Part shown: positions 56,350 through 64,000 of the stretch, piece after piece | How positions within the stretch are numbered: the first letter of the stretch is position 1 | Layout: each line of letters starts with the position of its first letter | From: a bacterium | GTDB taxonomy: Bacteria; Vulcanimicrobiota; Vulcanimicrobiia; Vulcanimicrobiales; SCRA01 | Length of the DNA stretch: 64,000 nt | Assembly (NCBI GenBank): GCA_004298675.1 | Contig: SCRI01000058.1 | Span: 62,001-126,000, forward strand | Direction: 5' to 3' | Made by a program: the position numbers and the translations under genes | Notes under the pieces: model-generated | Databases searched by the model: none | Seen by the model: the letters and a program-made list of their open reading frames with translations, nothing else | What the model was told of the DNA's origin: nothing

Positions 56350-57419
56350 CGCAACTGGAGCCGCTCTATCCGCTGCTGCTGACGCCACGGCTCGCACCCG
56401 CCATTTGGGGCGGGCACGCGCTGGTGGAGCAGTTCGGCAAAGCCGGCTCCGTGCGCGAGGCGCTGGGCGAGTCATGGGAGTGCTGGGACGAAAACGCCGT
56501 TGCCAACGGTCCGCTGGCGGGGCGCACGCTGGCACAATTGCGTGAGGACTACGGTGCGGCGCTCGTCGGCGCGCTGGACCCCAAGCGCGTCTTTCCGATC
56601 CTCACCAAGATCATCGACGCACGCGACAATCTCTCGGTGCAGGTGCATCCCGACGATGCCTACGCGCGACGCGTCGAGCATCAAGAAAACGGCAAGACGG
56701 AGTGTTGGTACATCCTGGAGGCCGCTGAAGGGGCGGCGCTCTATCTGGGCTGGGAGCGCGCCACCGATCGCGCGGAGTACGAGCGGCGCGTCGCCGACGG
56801 TACCCTGGGGGCGTTACTGCGCCGCGTGCGCGTGCAGGCGGGTGAGGCCTATTACCTGCCCGCGGGAACGCTGCACGCGATCGGCGCCGGCATCGTGCTC
56901 TTCGAGGCCCAGCAAGCCAGCGATCTCACCTATCGCATCTTCGATTGGAACCGCGTGGGGGTCGACGGACGCCCGCGTGCCTTGCATGTGGAGAAAGCCG
57001 CGGACGTGCTGGACTTTGGGGCCGCGCGCTTCGCGCGCATGGTCCCGTTGCCTTACGAGCTCGACGGATTGCAGCGTACCGCGTTGATCGCCGATCCGCG
57101 CTTCTGGGTCGAGCGTGTCGATGCCGGCGCGCAAGAGGGAGAGATCGATCTGGAGGGGATGCCGCTGATCGTGATGGCGCTCGGTGAGCCGGTGCGGATC
57201 GCCTCTGAAGCCGGCGTGGTTAGCCTGGCGCCGTTCCAGAGCGCACTGCTGCCTGCGGTGCTCGGTAGCGTGCGCATGTGCGCCGCCTCCTCGCTGCGGG
57301 CCGCCTTGCTCGCGGCGGCTCCCCCGGCGGAGCGCGAGGCGCTGCGGCGCAGATTCGCGGCCGCGGGCGTCTCCGCCGAGCGCAGCGGTGCGTTCCTGGA
57401 GCAGTTCGCGCTTGAGTGA
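56346..57419 (+). CDS. manA: Mannose-6-phosphate isomerase, type I (cupin)
   Basis: The 357-residue enzyme interconverts mannose-6-phosphate and fructose-6-phosphate. It has the bicupin core of short bacterial type I enzymes: LTPRLAPAIWGGHALVEQFG, the zinc segment LSVQVHPDDAYARR, NGKTECWYILEA and YLPAGTLHAIGAGIVLFEAQQASDLTYR, where His and Glu bind zinc. The ATG overlaps the PBP4-like stop (ATGA). Its product feeds mannose sugars for cell-surface glycans or mannose catabolism. TldD follows 4 bases behind the stop. Confidence 0.93.
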   Translation: MTQLEPLYPLLLTPRLAPAIWGGHALVEQFGKAGSVREALGESWECWDENAVANGPLAGRTLAQLREDYGAALVGALDPKRVFPILTKIIDARDNLSVQVHPDDAYARRVEHQENGKTECWYILEAAEGAALYLGWERATDRAEYERRVADGTLGALLRRVRVQAGEAYYLPAGTLHAIGAGIVLFEAQQASDLTYRIFDWNRVGVDGRPRALHVEKAADVLDFGAARFARMVPLPYELDGLQRTALIADPRFWVERVDAGAQEGEIDLEGMPLIVMALGEPVRIASEAGVVSLAPFQSALLPAVLGSVRMCAASSLRAALLAAAPPAEREALRRRFAAAGVSAERSGAFLEQFALE

Positions 57420-57423
57420 CGCA

Positions 57424-58827
57424 ATGCTCGAAGACCTGCCGCGCCCGCTGATCGAGCGCCTGTTGGCCGTAGCGCTCGAACGCGGCGGCGAGCATGCGGA
57501 GCTCTTTCACGAGCAGCGGCTCACGCACGCGTTGCGGCTGCAAGAGGGTCGCATCCACGAGGCCGGCGTCAACGTGACACGCGGCGTGGGGATTCGCGTG
57601 CGCGTCGGCGACCAGCAGGGTTACGGCTACAGTGACGACCTCTCGGAGGCGTCGCTCGAGCGGGCGGCGCGCGTGGCAGGCAAGATCGCGCGCTCGGGCT
57701 CGGGCGTGCGTGCCGTCTCCGTGAACGAGCGGCCGGTAGCGAGCGTCTACGTCAACGGCGCCTGGGGCGATACCGTCGCGATGGCACGCCGCGTCGAGTT
57801 GCTGACGCGCGCCGACGCCGCGGCGCGCCGCGCCGATCCGCGCATACGCGCGGTCAACGGCAGCTTAGTGGATGAAGTGCAGAACGTGCTGATCGCCACC
57901 AGCGACGGACTGCTCGTGCGCGATCGCCGTCCGTTGGTCTCCTTGACGGTGCAGGTGGTGACCGAACGCAACGGCGAGCGCACGCACGGCTACTACGGCG
58001 ACGGTGGCCGGCGCGGCTTCGAGTTCTACGATCGCGTCACGCCGGAGTCGATCGCGAGCGAGGCAGCGCGTATCGCGCTCGTCAACCTCGAAGCGGTCGA
58101 GGCGCCGGCGGGTGAGATGCCCGTGGTGGTGGGCCCGGGCGGCGGCGGCGTGCTGCTGCATGAAGCGGTCGGCCACGGGTTGGAGGCCGATTTCAATCGT
58201 CAGGGCGTCTCGCTCTACAGCGGGCGTGTCGGCGAGCGTGTGGCGAGCGATCTGGTGACGATCTACGACGACGGCAACTTGACCGGCGAGCGCGGCAGCA
58301 TCGCGATGGATGACGAGGGCACGCCCGGCCAGCACAAGGTGCTGGTCGAGCGCGGCATTCTGCGCGGCTACATGCAGGATGCGCTCAATGCCGAGCTGAT
58401 GCACACGCACTCCACCGGCAGCGGGCGCCGTCAGTCTTTCCGCCATCTGCCGCAGCCGCGCATGACCAATACCTATATGCCCGCAGGGGAGCTCCAGCCC
58501 GACGAGGTGATCCGCGGCGTGCAGCGCGGCTTCTACGCCAAGTCGTTCTCGGGCGGCCAAGTCGAAATCTCGAAGGGTGACTTCGTCTTCATGGTAGGCG
58601 AGGGTTATCTCATCGAAGACGGGCGCCTTACCGCCCCCGTCAAAGGGGCTACGCTGATCGGTAATGGTCCGCAGATCATGACGCGCGTGCGCGCCGTCGG
58701 CTCGGACCTGAAGCTGGCGAGCGGCTCGTATACCTGCGGCAAGGGCGGGCAGCTCGTGCCGGTCGGCGTGGGTCTGCCCACGCTCTTGATCGCGTCGATG
58801 ACGGTGGGAGGGTCCCGTGTCCGCTGA
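57424..58827 (+). CDS. tldD: Metalloprotease TldD
   Basis: The 467-residue TldD is the active subunit of the TldD/TldE metalloprotease, which removes leader peptides of modified peptides and degrades small proteins. The catalytic HExxxH motif is HEAVGHGLEADF, around residue 250. Other signatures are GRIHEAGVNVTRGVGIRV, VGPGGGGVLLHEAVG, GERGSIAMDDEGTPGQ and RMTNTYMPAGE. ATG 57424 is chosen; TTG 57412 is possible. TldE starts 11 bases before its stop. No RiPP precursor or modifying enzyme was noticed nearby. Confidence 0.94.
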   Translation: MLEDLPRPLIERLLAVALERGGEHAELFHEQRLTHALRLQEGRIHEAGVNVTRGVGIRVRVGDQQGYGYSDDLSEASLERAARVAGKIARSGSGVRAVSVNERPVASVYVNGAWGDTVAMARRVELLTRADAAARRADPRIRAVNGSLVDEVQNVLIATSDGLLVRDRRPLVSLTVQVVTERNGERTHGYYGDGGRRGFEFYDRVTPESIASEAARIALVNLEAVEAPAGEMPVVVGPGGGGVLLHEAVGHGLEADFNRQGVSLYSGRVGERVASDLVTIYDDGNLTGERGSIAMDDEGTPGQHKVLVERGILRGYMQDALNAELMHTHSTGSGRRQSFRHLPQPRMTNTYMPAGELQPDEVIRGVQRGFYAKSFSGGQVEISKGDFVFMVGEGYLIEDGRLTAPVKGATLIGNGPQIMTRVRAVGSDLKLASGSYTCGKGGQLVPVGVGLPTLLIASMTVGGSRVR

Positions 58828-60145
58828 GCCGCTGGAGTTGGCGCGTTACGCGGTTGCGCTGGCCGCGAGCGCCGGCGCACGCGAGGCGGAGGCGACCGTC
58901 GTCGTCTCCGATACGTTCGGTATCGAAGCGCGCGCACAGCAGATCGTGACGTTGCAGCAGAGCGTCGGCCGCTCGCTCGTGCTGCGTGCCTTCGTCGATG
59001 GCCGCAAGGCCACGCTGGCAACGACCGAACTCTCCCGCGCGGGGCTGGCGGAGCTGGTGGCGCGCTGCGTCGAGGCGGCGCACAGCGTGGAGCCGGATCC
59101 GTTGGGCGGGCTGCCGCAACCGCAGCCCGTGCAAAACGGCGATCTGCAGATCTTCGACGGCGACGTGCGCGCGCGCAGCGAGGAGGAGAAAATCGCGGCC
59201 GCGCTGACGATGGAGCGAGAGCTGCGCGCATACGATGCGCGCATCGACAACTCCAACGGATCGCGCGTGGCGGACGCGGTGAACGAAGTGGCTCTGGTGA
59301 ACTCGTTGGGGTTTGAGGGCAGCTACCGCTCGAGTTCCGTCAGCTTTTCCGCCAGCCCCGTAGCAAACGACGGCTCGGAGAAGCGTACCGCTCACTTCGG
59401 TGCCAGCCGTCACGGCTACGGCGCCATGCCGGCTGCAAGCGAGATCGCGCGCGTCGCGGCGCGGCGCGCGGTCGAGATGTGCGGTGCGCGCAAACCGCGC
59501 ACGACGACGTTGCCGGTGATCTTCGAGCGCGACGTCGCGGCGGTACTGTTGGGGGATCTCTTCGCTGCCTGTAGCGGCGCCAACGTCGCCATCGAGAACT
59601 CGTTCCTCGCCGGACGGATCGGCGAGCGCATCGGAAGCGAGCAGGTCACCATCGTCGACGACGGGCTCCTGCCGGGTGGCATGGGCTCCTCACCTTTCGA
59701 CGCCGAGGGCGTGCCGACGCGTAGGACGACCGTCTTCGAGCGTGGTGTGCTGCGTAGTTTTCTCTTCGACACCTACCATGCGCGCAAGCTGGGCGCGCAG
59801 AGCACGGGCAACGCCGCCGGGGGCACGGTCGGTCCGAATAACTTCTACCTGCTGCCGGGCACGGGCAGCTTGGAGGAGCTCGTGGCACGCACGCCGCGCG
59901 GCATCGTGGTTTACGACATCATCGGTTTCGCGACCGAACACGTGACCGGAACGTGGTCGCGCGGAGCCGCGGGCTTCATGGTCGAGGATGGGAGGATCGC
60001 CTACCCCGTCGACGGTTTCACGATTGCCGGAAACCTGCGCGACATGCTGGCGGCAATCGACGACGTTGCCGCGGATATCATCTACGAATCTGCCATCGTC
60101 AGCCCGAGCTTTCGCGTGGCGGAGATGACGGTCAGCGGCACGTAA
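58817..60145 (+). CDS. tldE: TldE/PmbA metalloprotease subunit
   Basis: The 442-residue protein is the non-catalytic partner of TldD. It has the PmbA fold with FGIEARAQQIVTLQQSVGRSLVLRAFVDGRKATLATTEL and NSLGFEGSYRSSSVSF. The DGLLPGGMGSSPFDAEGVPTRRT segment is the family hallmark, and GTVGPNNFYLLPG is also typical. The HExxxH motif is absent, as expected. The GTG start overlaps tldD by 11 bases, so both chains are made together. Confidence 0.94.
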   Translation: MSAEPLELARYAVALAASAGAREAEATVVVSDTFGIEARAQQIVTLQQSVGRSLVLRAFVDGRKATLATTELSRAGLAELVARCVEAAHSVEPDPLGGLPQPQPVQNGDLQIFDGDVRARSEEEKIAAALTMERELRAYDARIDNSNGSRVADAVNEVALVNSLGFEGSYRSSSVSFSASPVANDGSEKRTAHFGASRHGYGAMPAASEIARVAARRAVEMCGARKPRTTTLPVIFERDVAAVLLGDLFAACSGANVAIENSFLAGRIGERIGSEQVTIVDDGLLPGGMGSSPFDAEGVPTRRTTVFERGVLRSFLFDTYHARKLGAQSTGNAAGGTVGPNNFYLLPGTGSLEELVARTPRGIVVYDIIGFATEHVTGTWSRGAAGFMVEDGRIAYPVDGFTIAGNLRDMLAAIDDVAADIIYESAIVSPSFRVAEMTVSGT

Positions 60146-60168
60146 CAGATTTCTTTCGCGTGGCCGCC

Positions 60169-61677
60169 ATGCCAACGGTTTCTCCTCCCCGTTCCAGGGA
60201 GGAGGAGTCCGGCTTACGAAAACCAGTTGCCATCGTGGGACAGCAACCAGGGATCGGTTTCTCCATCATCATGCGCGTCGAGATGCCCAACGAACCGGGC
60301 GTCTTCGGTGTGGTCGCGTCGCTGATCGGCGAGGCGGGCGGCGTCGTCGGCGCGGTGGACGTGCGTTCGGTCACGCGTCAGAGTACCGTGCGCGACTTCA
60401 CGGTGCAGGTCGCCTCCCAGCAGGTGGTCGACGCCGTGCGCGCAGCGGTCTCGCGGCACGCGGGCGTGACCGTCGTGAGCGTCTCGGACTCGACGTTCCT
60501 CGCGCACTTGGGCGGTAAGATCCAAGTGGAACCGAAGATCCCGGTGAAGACGCGCCAGGACCTCTCGATCGTCTACACGCCGGGCGTCGCGCGCGTTTCG
60601 TTGGCCATTGCCGAGGACGAGCAGAAGGCATTCCAGCTGACCATCAAGCGCAATACCGTGGCCGTCGTCACCGATGGCACGGCGGTGTTGGGTCTGGGCG
60701 ATATCGGGCCGCTGGGCGCGTTGCCGGTGATGGAGGGCAAGGCGATGCTCTTCAAGCAGTTCGCCGGCATCGACGCCTTTCCGATCTGCCTGGATACCAA
60801 AAACGTCGACGAGATCGTCGAGACCGTGGTGCGCATCGCACCGGTTTTCGGCGGCGTCAATCTGGAAGACATCAGCGCGCCCCGCTGCTTCGAGGTTGAA
60901 CGCCGGCTCATCGAGCGGCTCGACATACCCGTGATGCACGACGATCAGCACGGTACCGCCGTGACGATCCTGGCGGCGCTGATCAATGCGGCCAAGGTCG
61001 TTGGGAAAGCCTTGGGCGATCTGCGCGTGGTCGTGGTGGGCAGCGGTGCCGCCGGTACCGCCGCCATCAAGATGGTGCTGGCGGCAGGCGCGGCTGACGT
61101 CATCGCGGTCGATAAGGCCGGCGCGCTCTGCCGCGGTGCCGACTACGAGAACCCGCATTGGACGTGGCTGGCCGAGCATACCAACAAAGAGAATCGCAAG
61201 GGGACGCTGCACGACGCGTTGCGCGGCGCCGACGTCTTCATCGGCGTCTCCACGCCGGGCATCCTCAAGGTTGAGGACATCAAGGTGATGGCCAAGGATC
61301 CCATCGTCTTCGCCATGGCCAATCCCACTCCGGAGATCATGCCCGACGTCGCGGCCCCCCACGTTGCGGTGATGGGTACCGGACGCTCCGACTTCCCCAA
61401 CCAGATCAACAACCTGCTGGCGTTCCCCGGTATCTTCCGCGGAGCGCTGGACTGTCGTGCCGCACGCATCAACGAAGAGATGAAGCTGGCTGCCGCCCAC
61501 GCCATCGCCGACGTGGTGGGAGACGAGCGTTCCGCGGACTACGTCATTCCCAGCGTCTTCGACCCCCGCGTGGCGGACGCGGTCACCAAAGCCGTGGTGG
61601 CCGCCGCCGTTGAGTCCGGTGTGGCGCGCCGTGCCTTGGCGGTCGCCGAGCAGGAGGAGCAGACCGCGCTCGTCTGA
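60169..61677 (+). CDS. NAD(P)-dependent malic enzyme with N-terminal ACT domain
   Basis: The 502-residue enzyme decarboxylates malate to pyruvate. An N-terminal ACT-like domain (about residues 28-105, MRVEMPNEPGVFGVVASLIGEAGG) may sense an amino acid. The malic core follows with SIVYTPGVARV, LGDIGPLGALPVMEGKAMLF, NLEDISAPRCFEVE and the Rossmann motif VVGSGAAGTAAIK. The C-terminus ends in the usual RRALAVAEQEEQ helix. The start ATG 60169 has no good Shine-Dalgarno. A purine run GGGAGGAGGAG lies inside the first codons, so an internal start near 60237 (GTG) cannot be excluded. With ppdK it can route malate to PEP. Confidence 0.92.
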   Translation: MPTVSPPRSREEESGLRKPVAIVGQQPGIGFSIIMRVEMPNEPGVFGVVASLIGEAGGVVGAVDVRSVTRQSTVRDFTVQVASQQVVDAVRAAVSRHAGVTVVSVSDSTFLAHLGGKIQVEPKIPVKTRQDLSIVYTPGVARVSLAIAEDEQKAFQLTIKRNTVAVVTDGTAVLGLGDIGPLGALPVMEGKAMLFKQFAGIDAFPICLDTKNVDEIVETVVRIAPVFGGVNLEDISAPRCFEVERRLIERLDIPVMHDDQHGTAVTILAALINAAKVVGKALGDLRVVVVGSGAAGTAAIKMVLAAGAADVIAVDKAGALCRGADYENPHWTWLAEHTNKENRKGTLHDALRGADVFIGVSTPGILKVEDIKVMAKDPIVFAMANPTPEIMPDVAAPHVAVMGTGRSDFPNQINNLLAFPGIFRGALDCRAARINEEMKLAAAHAIADVVGDERSADYVIPSVFDPRVADAVTKAVVAAAVESGVARRALAVAEQEEQTALV

Positions 61678-61787
61678 GGCGAGGCCTCCGCCGAACGCAA
61701 GCGATCTGTATCACACACAAGGGATAGGCTGGCTGCTTTACGGAATCTTGAGGAAATCCGTCGCGCCGACCGATAATCAGGAGTGTC

Positions 61788-62489
61788 ATGGCAGCCCGTG
61801 TGTTGATCATCGAGGACGATCCAGATGTCGGCTCACTAGAGGAGACCCTCCTGCGCCAGGCCGAGTATGACACGCGCTGGGTCCTCACGGGGGAGGCTGG
61901 GCTGACGACCGCCTCGGCTTTCCGCCCCGACGTCGTGGTCCTGGATGTGGGGCTTCCCGACCGCAGCGGCTTAGAGGTCTGTGCCAAATTGGCGGAGAGT
62001 CTCGATGCCTTCATCCTCATGGTGAGCGGCCACACCCGCGAGGAGGACAAGCTCAAGGGCCTGGGACTGGGGGCGGACGACTACATCACCAAGCCCTTCT
62101 CGGGCGGTGAGTTCGTCGCGCGCGTGGGCGCCTTTCTCCGGCGCCGCGAGCGCTACCGGGCCCACTCCACGGTGATGTCGCTGGCTTGCGGCGACGCCCT
62201 TCTCGATCGCAATCGCCAGGCGCTCGGGCGCAACGGCGCCATCTCCGTGCTGACGGCGCTCGAGTTCAAGCTGCTCTGGTTCCTCGCGGAGAGCGAGGGG
62301 CGTCTGTTGACGCGCGCGCAGATCCTGGAGCACGTCTGGGACGACGTCTCGGGCGTGCCGACGCGCGTGGTGGACGTGCACGTGGCGGCGCTGCGTAAGA
62401 AGATCGCCGAGGTCGGAGCGGCGCTGCAGATCAACAGCGTGCGGGGCATCGGCTACCGGCTCGACGCCGTCGTAGCCGTCGAGCCCTAA
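61788..62489 (+). CDS. OmpR/PhoB family response regulator
   Basis: The 233-residue protein has a receiver domain (VLIIEDDPDVG, phospho-Asp in VVVLDVGLPDRSG, MVSGHT and Lys in YITKPFSGGE) and a C-terminal winged helix (LTALEFKLLWFLAESEGRLLTRAQILEHVW, then RVVDVHVAALRKKI and GIGYRLD). The ATG has AGGAGTG before it. No histidine kinase lies beside it on the same strand, so it is an orphan. The MocR-type regulator follows 56 bases later on the same strand. Confidence 0.94.
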   Translation: MAARVLIIEDDPDVGSLEETLLRQAEYDTRWVLTGEAGLTTASAFRPDVVVLDVGLPDRSGLEVCAKLAESLDAFILMVSGHTREEDKLKGLGLGADDYITKPFSGGEFVARVGAFLRRRERYRAHSTVMSLACGDALLDRNRQALGRNGAISVLTALEFKLLWFLAESEGRLLTRAQILEHVWDDVSGVPTRVVDVHVAALRKKIAEVGAALQINSVRGIGYRLDAVVAVEP

Positions 62490-62500
62490 ACGGTACCGTT
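62489..62500. promoter_or_regulatory. 12-bp palindrome between the OmpR and MocR genes
   Basis: AACGGTACCGTT is perfectly self-complementary. It lies directly behind the OmpR stop and just before the MocR gene. It may be an operator for one of these regulators. Nothing shows which. Confidence 0.35.
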
Positions 62501-62545
62501 ACGCTCGACCTCACCCTCGATGCTCGCGATCCGCGCCCGCTCTAC

Positions 62546-63961
62546 GTGCAGATTGCGGATGGCGTCGTCGAGGCGATAGAATCGGGACTGCTCGTGCCCG
62601 GCGAGCGCCTGCCGCCGATGCGCCCGTTGGCGGCGCGCTTGAGTTGCGGTCTGGTCACGGTGTCACAAGCCTACGAGCTGCTGGCGGCACAGGGGCGCAT
62701 CACGACGCGCGTGGGCCGCGGCTCCTTTGTAGCGGAGCCTGCCAAGGCGGAGGCCGGAGAGTCGCCGTTCATGACACGCTGGGAGCCGGATCTAGGCCGG
62801 CTCGCCATGCGCGGGGAGCGCATGGAGGGTGTGCTGGAGGAGCTTTCGCGCGCGAGCATCCCGGGCGCGATCTCGCTGGCTACCGGCCACCCCGCCCCCG
62901 AGACGTTTCCCCTCTCCGACTTTGGCCGCGCGCTGGCGCGCACGCTAGCGGAAGATCCGCCCGAAGCGATGCAGTACCGGGCCGCACGCGGCGACGATGA
63001 CCTCTGCGAGATGCTGGCGGCGGGGCTGCGGACGCGCGGCTGCCGCGTGGCCGCCGACGAGATCATCGTCTGCAGCGGCGCGCAGCAAGCCGCCGATCTC
63101 GTGGCAACCGTGCTGCTGGCGCGCGGGCGCGAAGTCGTAGCCAGTGAGTCTCCAGCCTATGCCGGCACCCTGGGGGTCTTCGACGCGCGCGCGGTCAGTT
63201 ACGTTGCCGTCGCCTCCGATCGCGACGGCATCCGCGTCGACGATCTCGACCGCGTGCTCGCGGAGTATCGGCCGCGCCTGCTCTACGTCAACCCGGTGGC
63301 GCAGAATCCCACCGGCGCGATGCTGCTCGAGCGGCGCGCGCGCAGGATCGTCGAGTTGGCCAGGCGTTACGACGTGGTGGTCTTGGAAGACCAGACGGGG
63401 CATGCGCAGGTGTACGAGGGGCGCGCTCCCTCGCCGCTGCTGGCTTACGATACCGACGGGCGCGTGATCGTCATGGAGTCACTCTCCAAGACGGTCTTCC
63501 CCGCTCTACGCATCGGGTACCTCGCCGCCAAAGGACCCTTGCTCGAGCCGCTGGTGCACGCCAAGATGCGCGCGGATTCCTTTACTTCCACCCTCACGCA
63601 GCGCGCCTTGTGGCGCTTCATGGCCGGCCCGGCGTGGGCGCGCCACCTACGCCACTCGCGTCATCTGTACCGCGCCCGCCGCGATGCGCTGGTAGAGGCT
63701 CTGACCGTGGAGCTGCCGTGGGCGCGGATTGCGCCGCCGGCCGCCGGCCTCACGCTCTGGCTGCCCCTGCCGGCGCGCATCTCGACGCGTGCCGCCTTTG
63801 AAGCCGCCGCCCGCGAGGGGGTGCTGGTCATGCCTGCGGAGCCGTACTATCCCACGCGGCAGGGCCCCGCGGCGCTGCGTCTCTCGTTCGGCGACGTGCC
63901 GGAGGAGTCACTACGCGAGGGCGCCGCTCGTCTCGGGCGCGCCCTCGGCCGCTTGATGTGA
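62546..63961 (+). CDS. MocR-like GntR family regulator with aminotransferase domain
   Basis: The protein of at least 471 residues has an N-terminal GntR winged helix (ESGLLVPGERLPPMRPLAARLSCGLVTVSQAYELL) and a fold-type I aminotransferase domain. The PLP elements are SGAQQAADLVA, VNPVAQNPTGAM and ESLSKTVFPALRIGY, with the PLP Lys in the last. Such regulators often control PLP, GABA or amino acid pathways. Homology-like residues (LDLTLDARDPRPLY) run upstream of the GTG at 62546 without a normal start codon, so the start is uncertain. The stop lies 39 bases before the window end. Confidence 0.88.
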   Translation: MQIADGVVEAIESGLLVPGERLPPMRPLAARLSCGLVTVSQAYELLAAQGRITTRVGRGSFVAEPAKAEAGESPFMTRWEPDLGRLAMRGERMEGVLEELSRASIPGAISLATGHPAPETFPLSDFGRALARTLAEDPPEAMQYRAARGDDDLCEMLAAGLRTRGCRVAADEIIVCSGAQQAADLVATVLLARGREVVASESPAYAGTLGVFDARAVSYVAVASDRDGIRVDDLDRVLAEYRPRLLYVNPVAQNPTGAMLLERRARRIVELARRYDVVVLEDQTGHAQVYEGRAPSPLLAYDTDGRVIVMESLSKTVFPALRIGYLAAKGPLLEPLVHAKMRADSFTSTLTQRALWRFMAGPAWARHLRHSRHLYRARRDALVEALTVELPWARIAPPAAGLTLWLPLPARISTRAAFEAAAREGVLVMPAEPYYPTRQGPAALRLSFGDVPEESLREGAARLGRALGRLM

Positions 63962-64000
63962 CCGTGCGAACGCCGGCAAGCGCGGCGTGTGGGGACAAGA

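Overview
The window is GC-rich, densely coded bacterial chromosome. Nearly every gene is an ordinary bacterial gene, many in chains that overlap by 1 to 11 bases, and no insertion sequence, prophage, CRISPR array or rRNA is visible. The mix (long HPF, SecA with a SEC-C tail, alpha2 glycyl-tRNA synthetase, pyruvate phosphate dikinase, linked dnaG and rpoD, KGG-repeat stress protein, secreted proteins with Pro/Thr/Ser tails, lysine 2,3-aminomutase cluster) suggests a poorly cultured lineage, possibly Candidatus Eremiobacterota or a relative. That placement is inference.

Layout. 1-4.8 kb: cell-envelope and housekeeping genes (LCP protein end, polysaccharide deacetylase, hpf, secA). 4.8-11.3 kb, minus strand: an ABC solute-binding protein, then a five-gene operon phnD-phnC-phnE-selD-PD(D/E)XK nuclease. 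11.4-19.8 kb, plus strand: prfB (with programmed frameshift), glycosyltransferase, YbjQ-like protein, uracil-DNA glycosylase, rlmN, glyS, ppdK. 19.8-25.3 kb: secreted peptide, HD phosphohydrolase, dnaG, rpoD, VanZ-like protein. 25.3-32.1 kb, minus strand: rmlA, rmlB, secreted protein, KGG protein, proline dehydrogenase, a GGDEF response regulator and its likely sensor kinase. 32.2-41.2 kb: lysine fermentation genes (lrp, kdd, kamA, receiver protein, kamB-like, kamC-like, kce) and two Dpp-type permeases. 41.3-45.4 kb: tRNA-Leu and pstSCAB. 45.6-52.1 kb: acyl-CoA ligase, SDR, GT39, glyoxalase-like protein, chemoreceptor. 52.2-64 kb: M1 aminopeptidase, PBP4-like peptidase, manA, tldD/tldE, ACT-malic enzyme, OmpR regulator, MocR regulator.

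The most notable result is that selD is a selenoprotein gene. An in-frame UGA at 8247-8249 sits exactly at the catalytic cysteine codon, a hairpin follows it directly, and the gene is translationally coupled to a PhnDCE-type oxyanion transporter. The organism must therefore insert selenocysteine, and the transporter may supply selenium. A second recoding event is the RF2 frameshift at 11492-11498. The lysine cluster has the MutS-like KamC and its KamB partner, proposed reactivators of lysine 5,6-aminomutase, but kamD/kamE are absent from the window. Several genes (dppB, the PBP4-like gene, the MocR gene) appear to lack a normal start codon.
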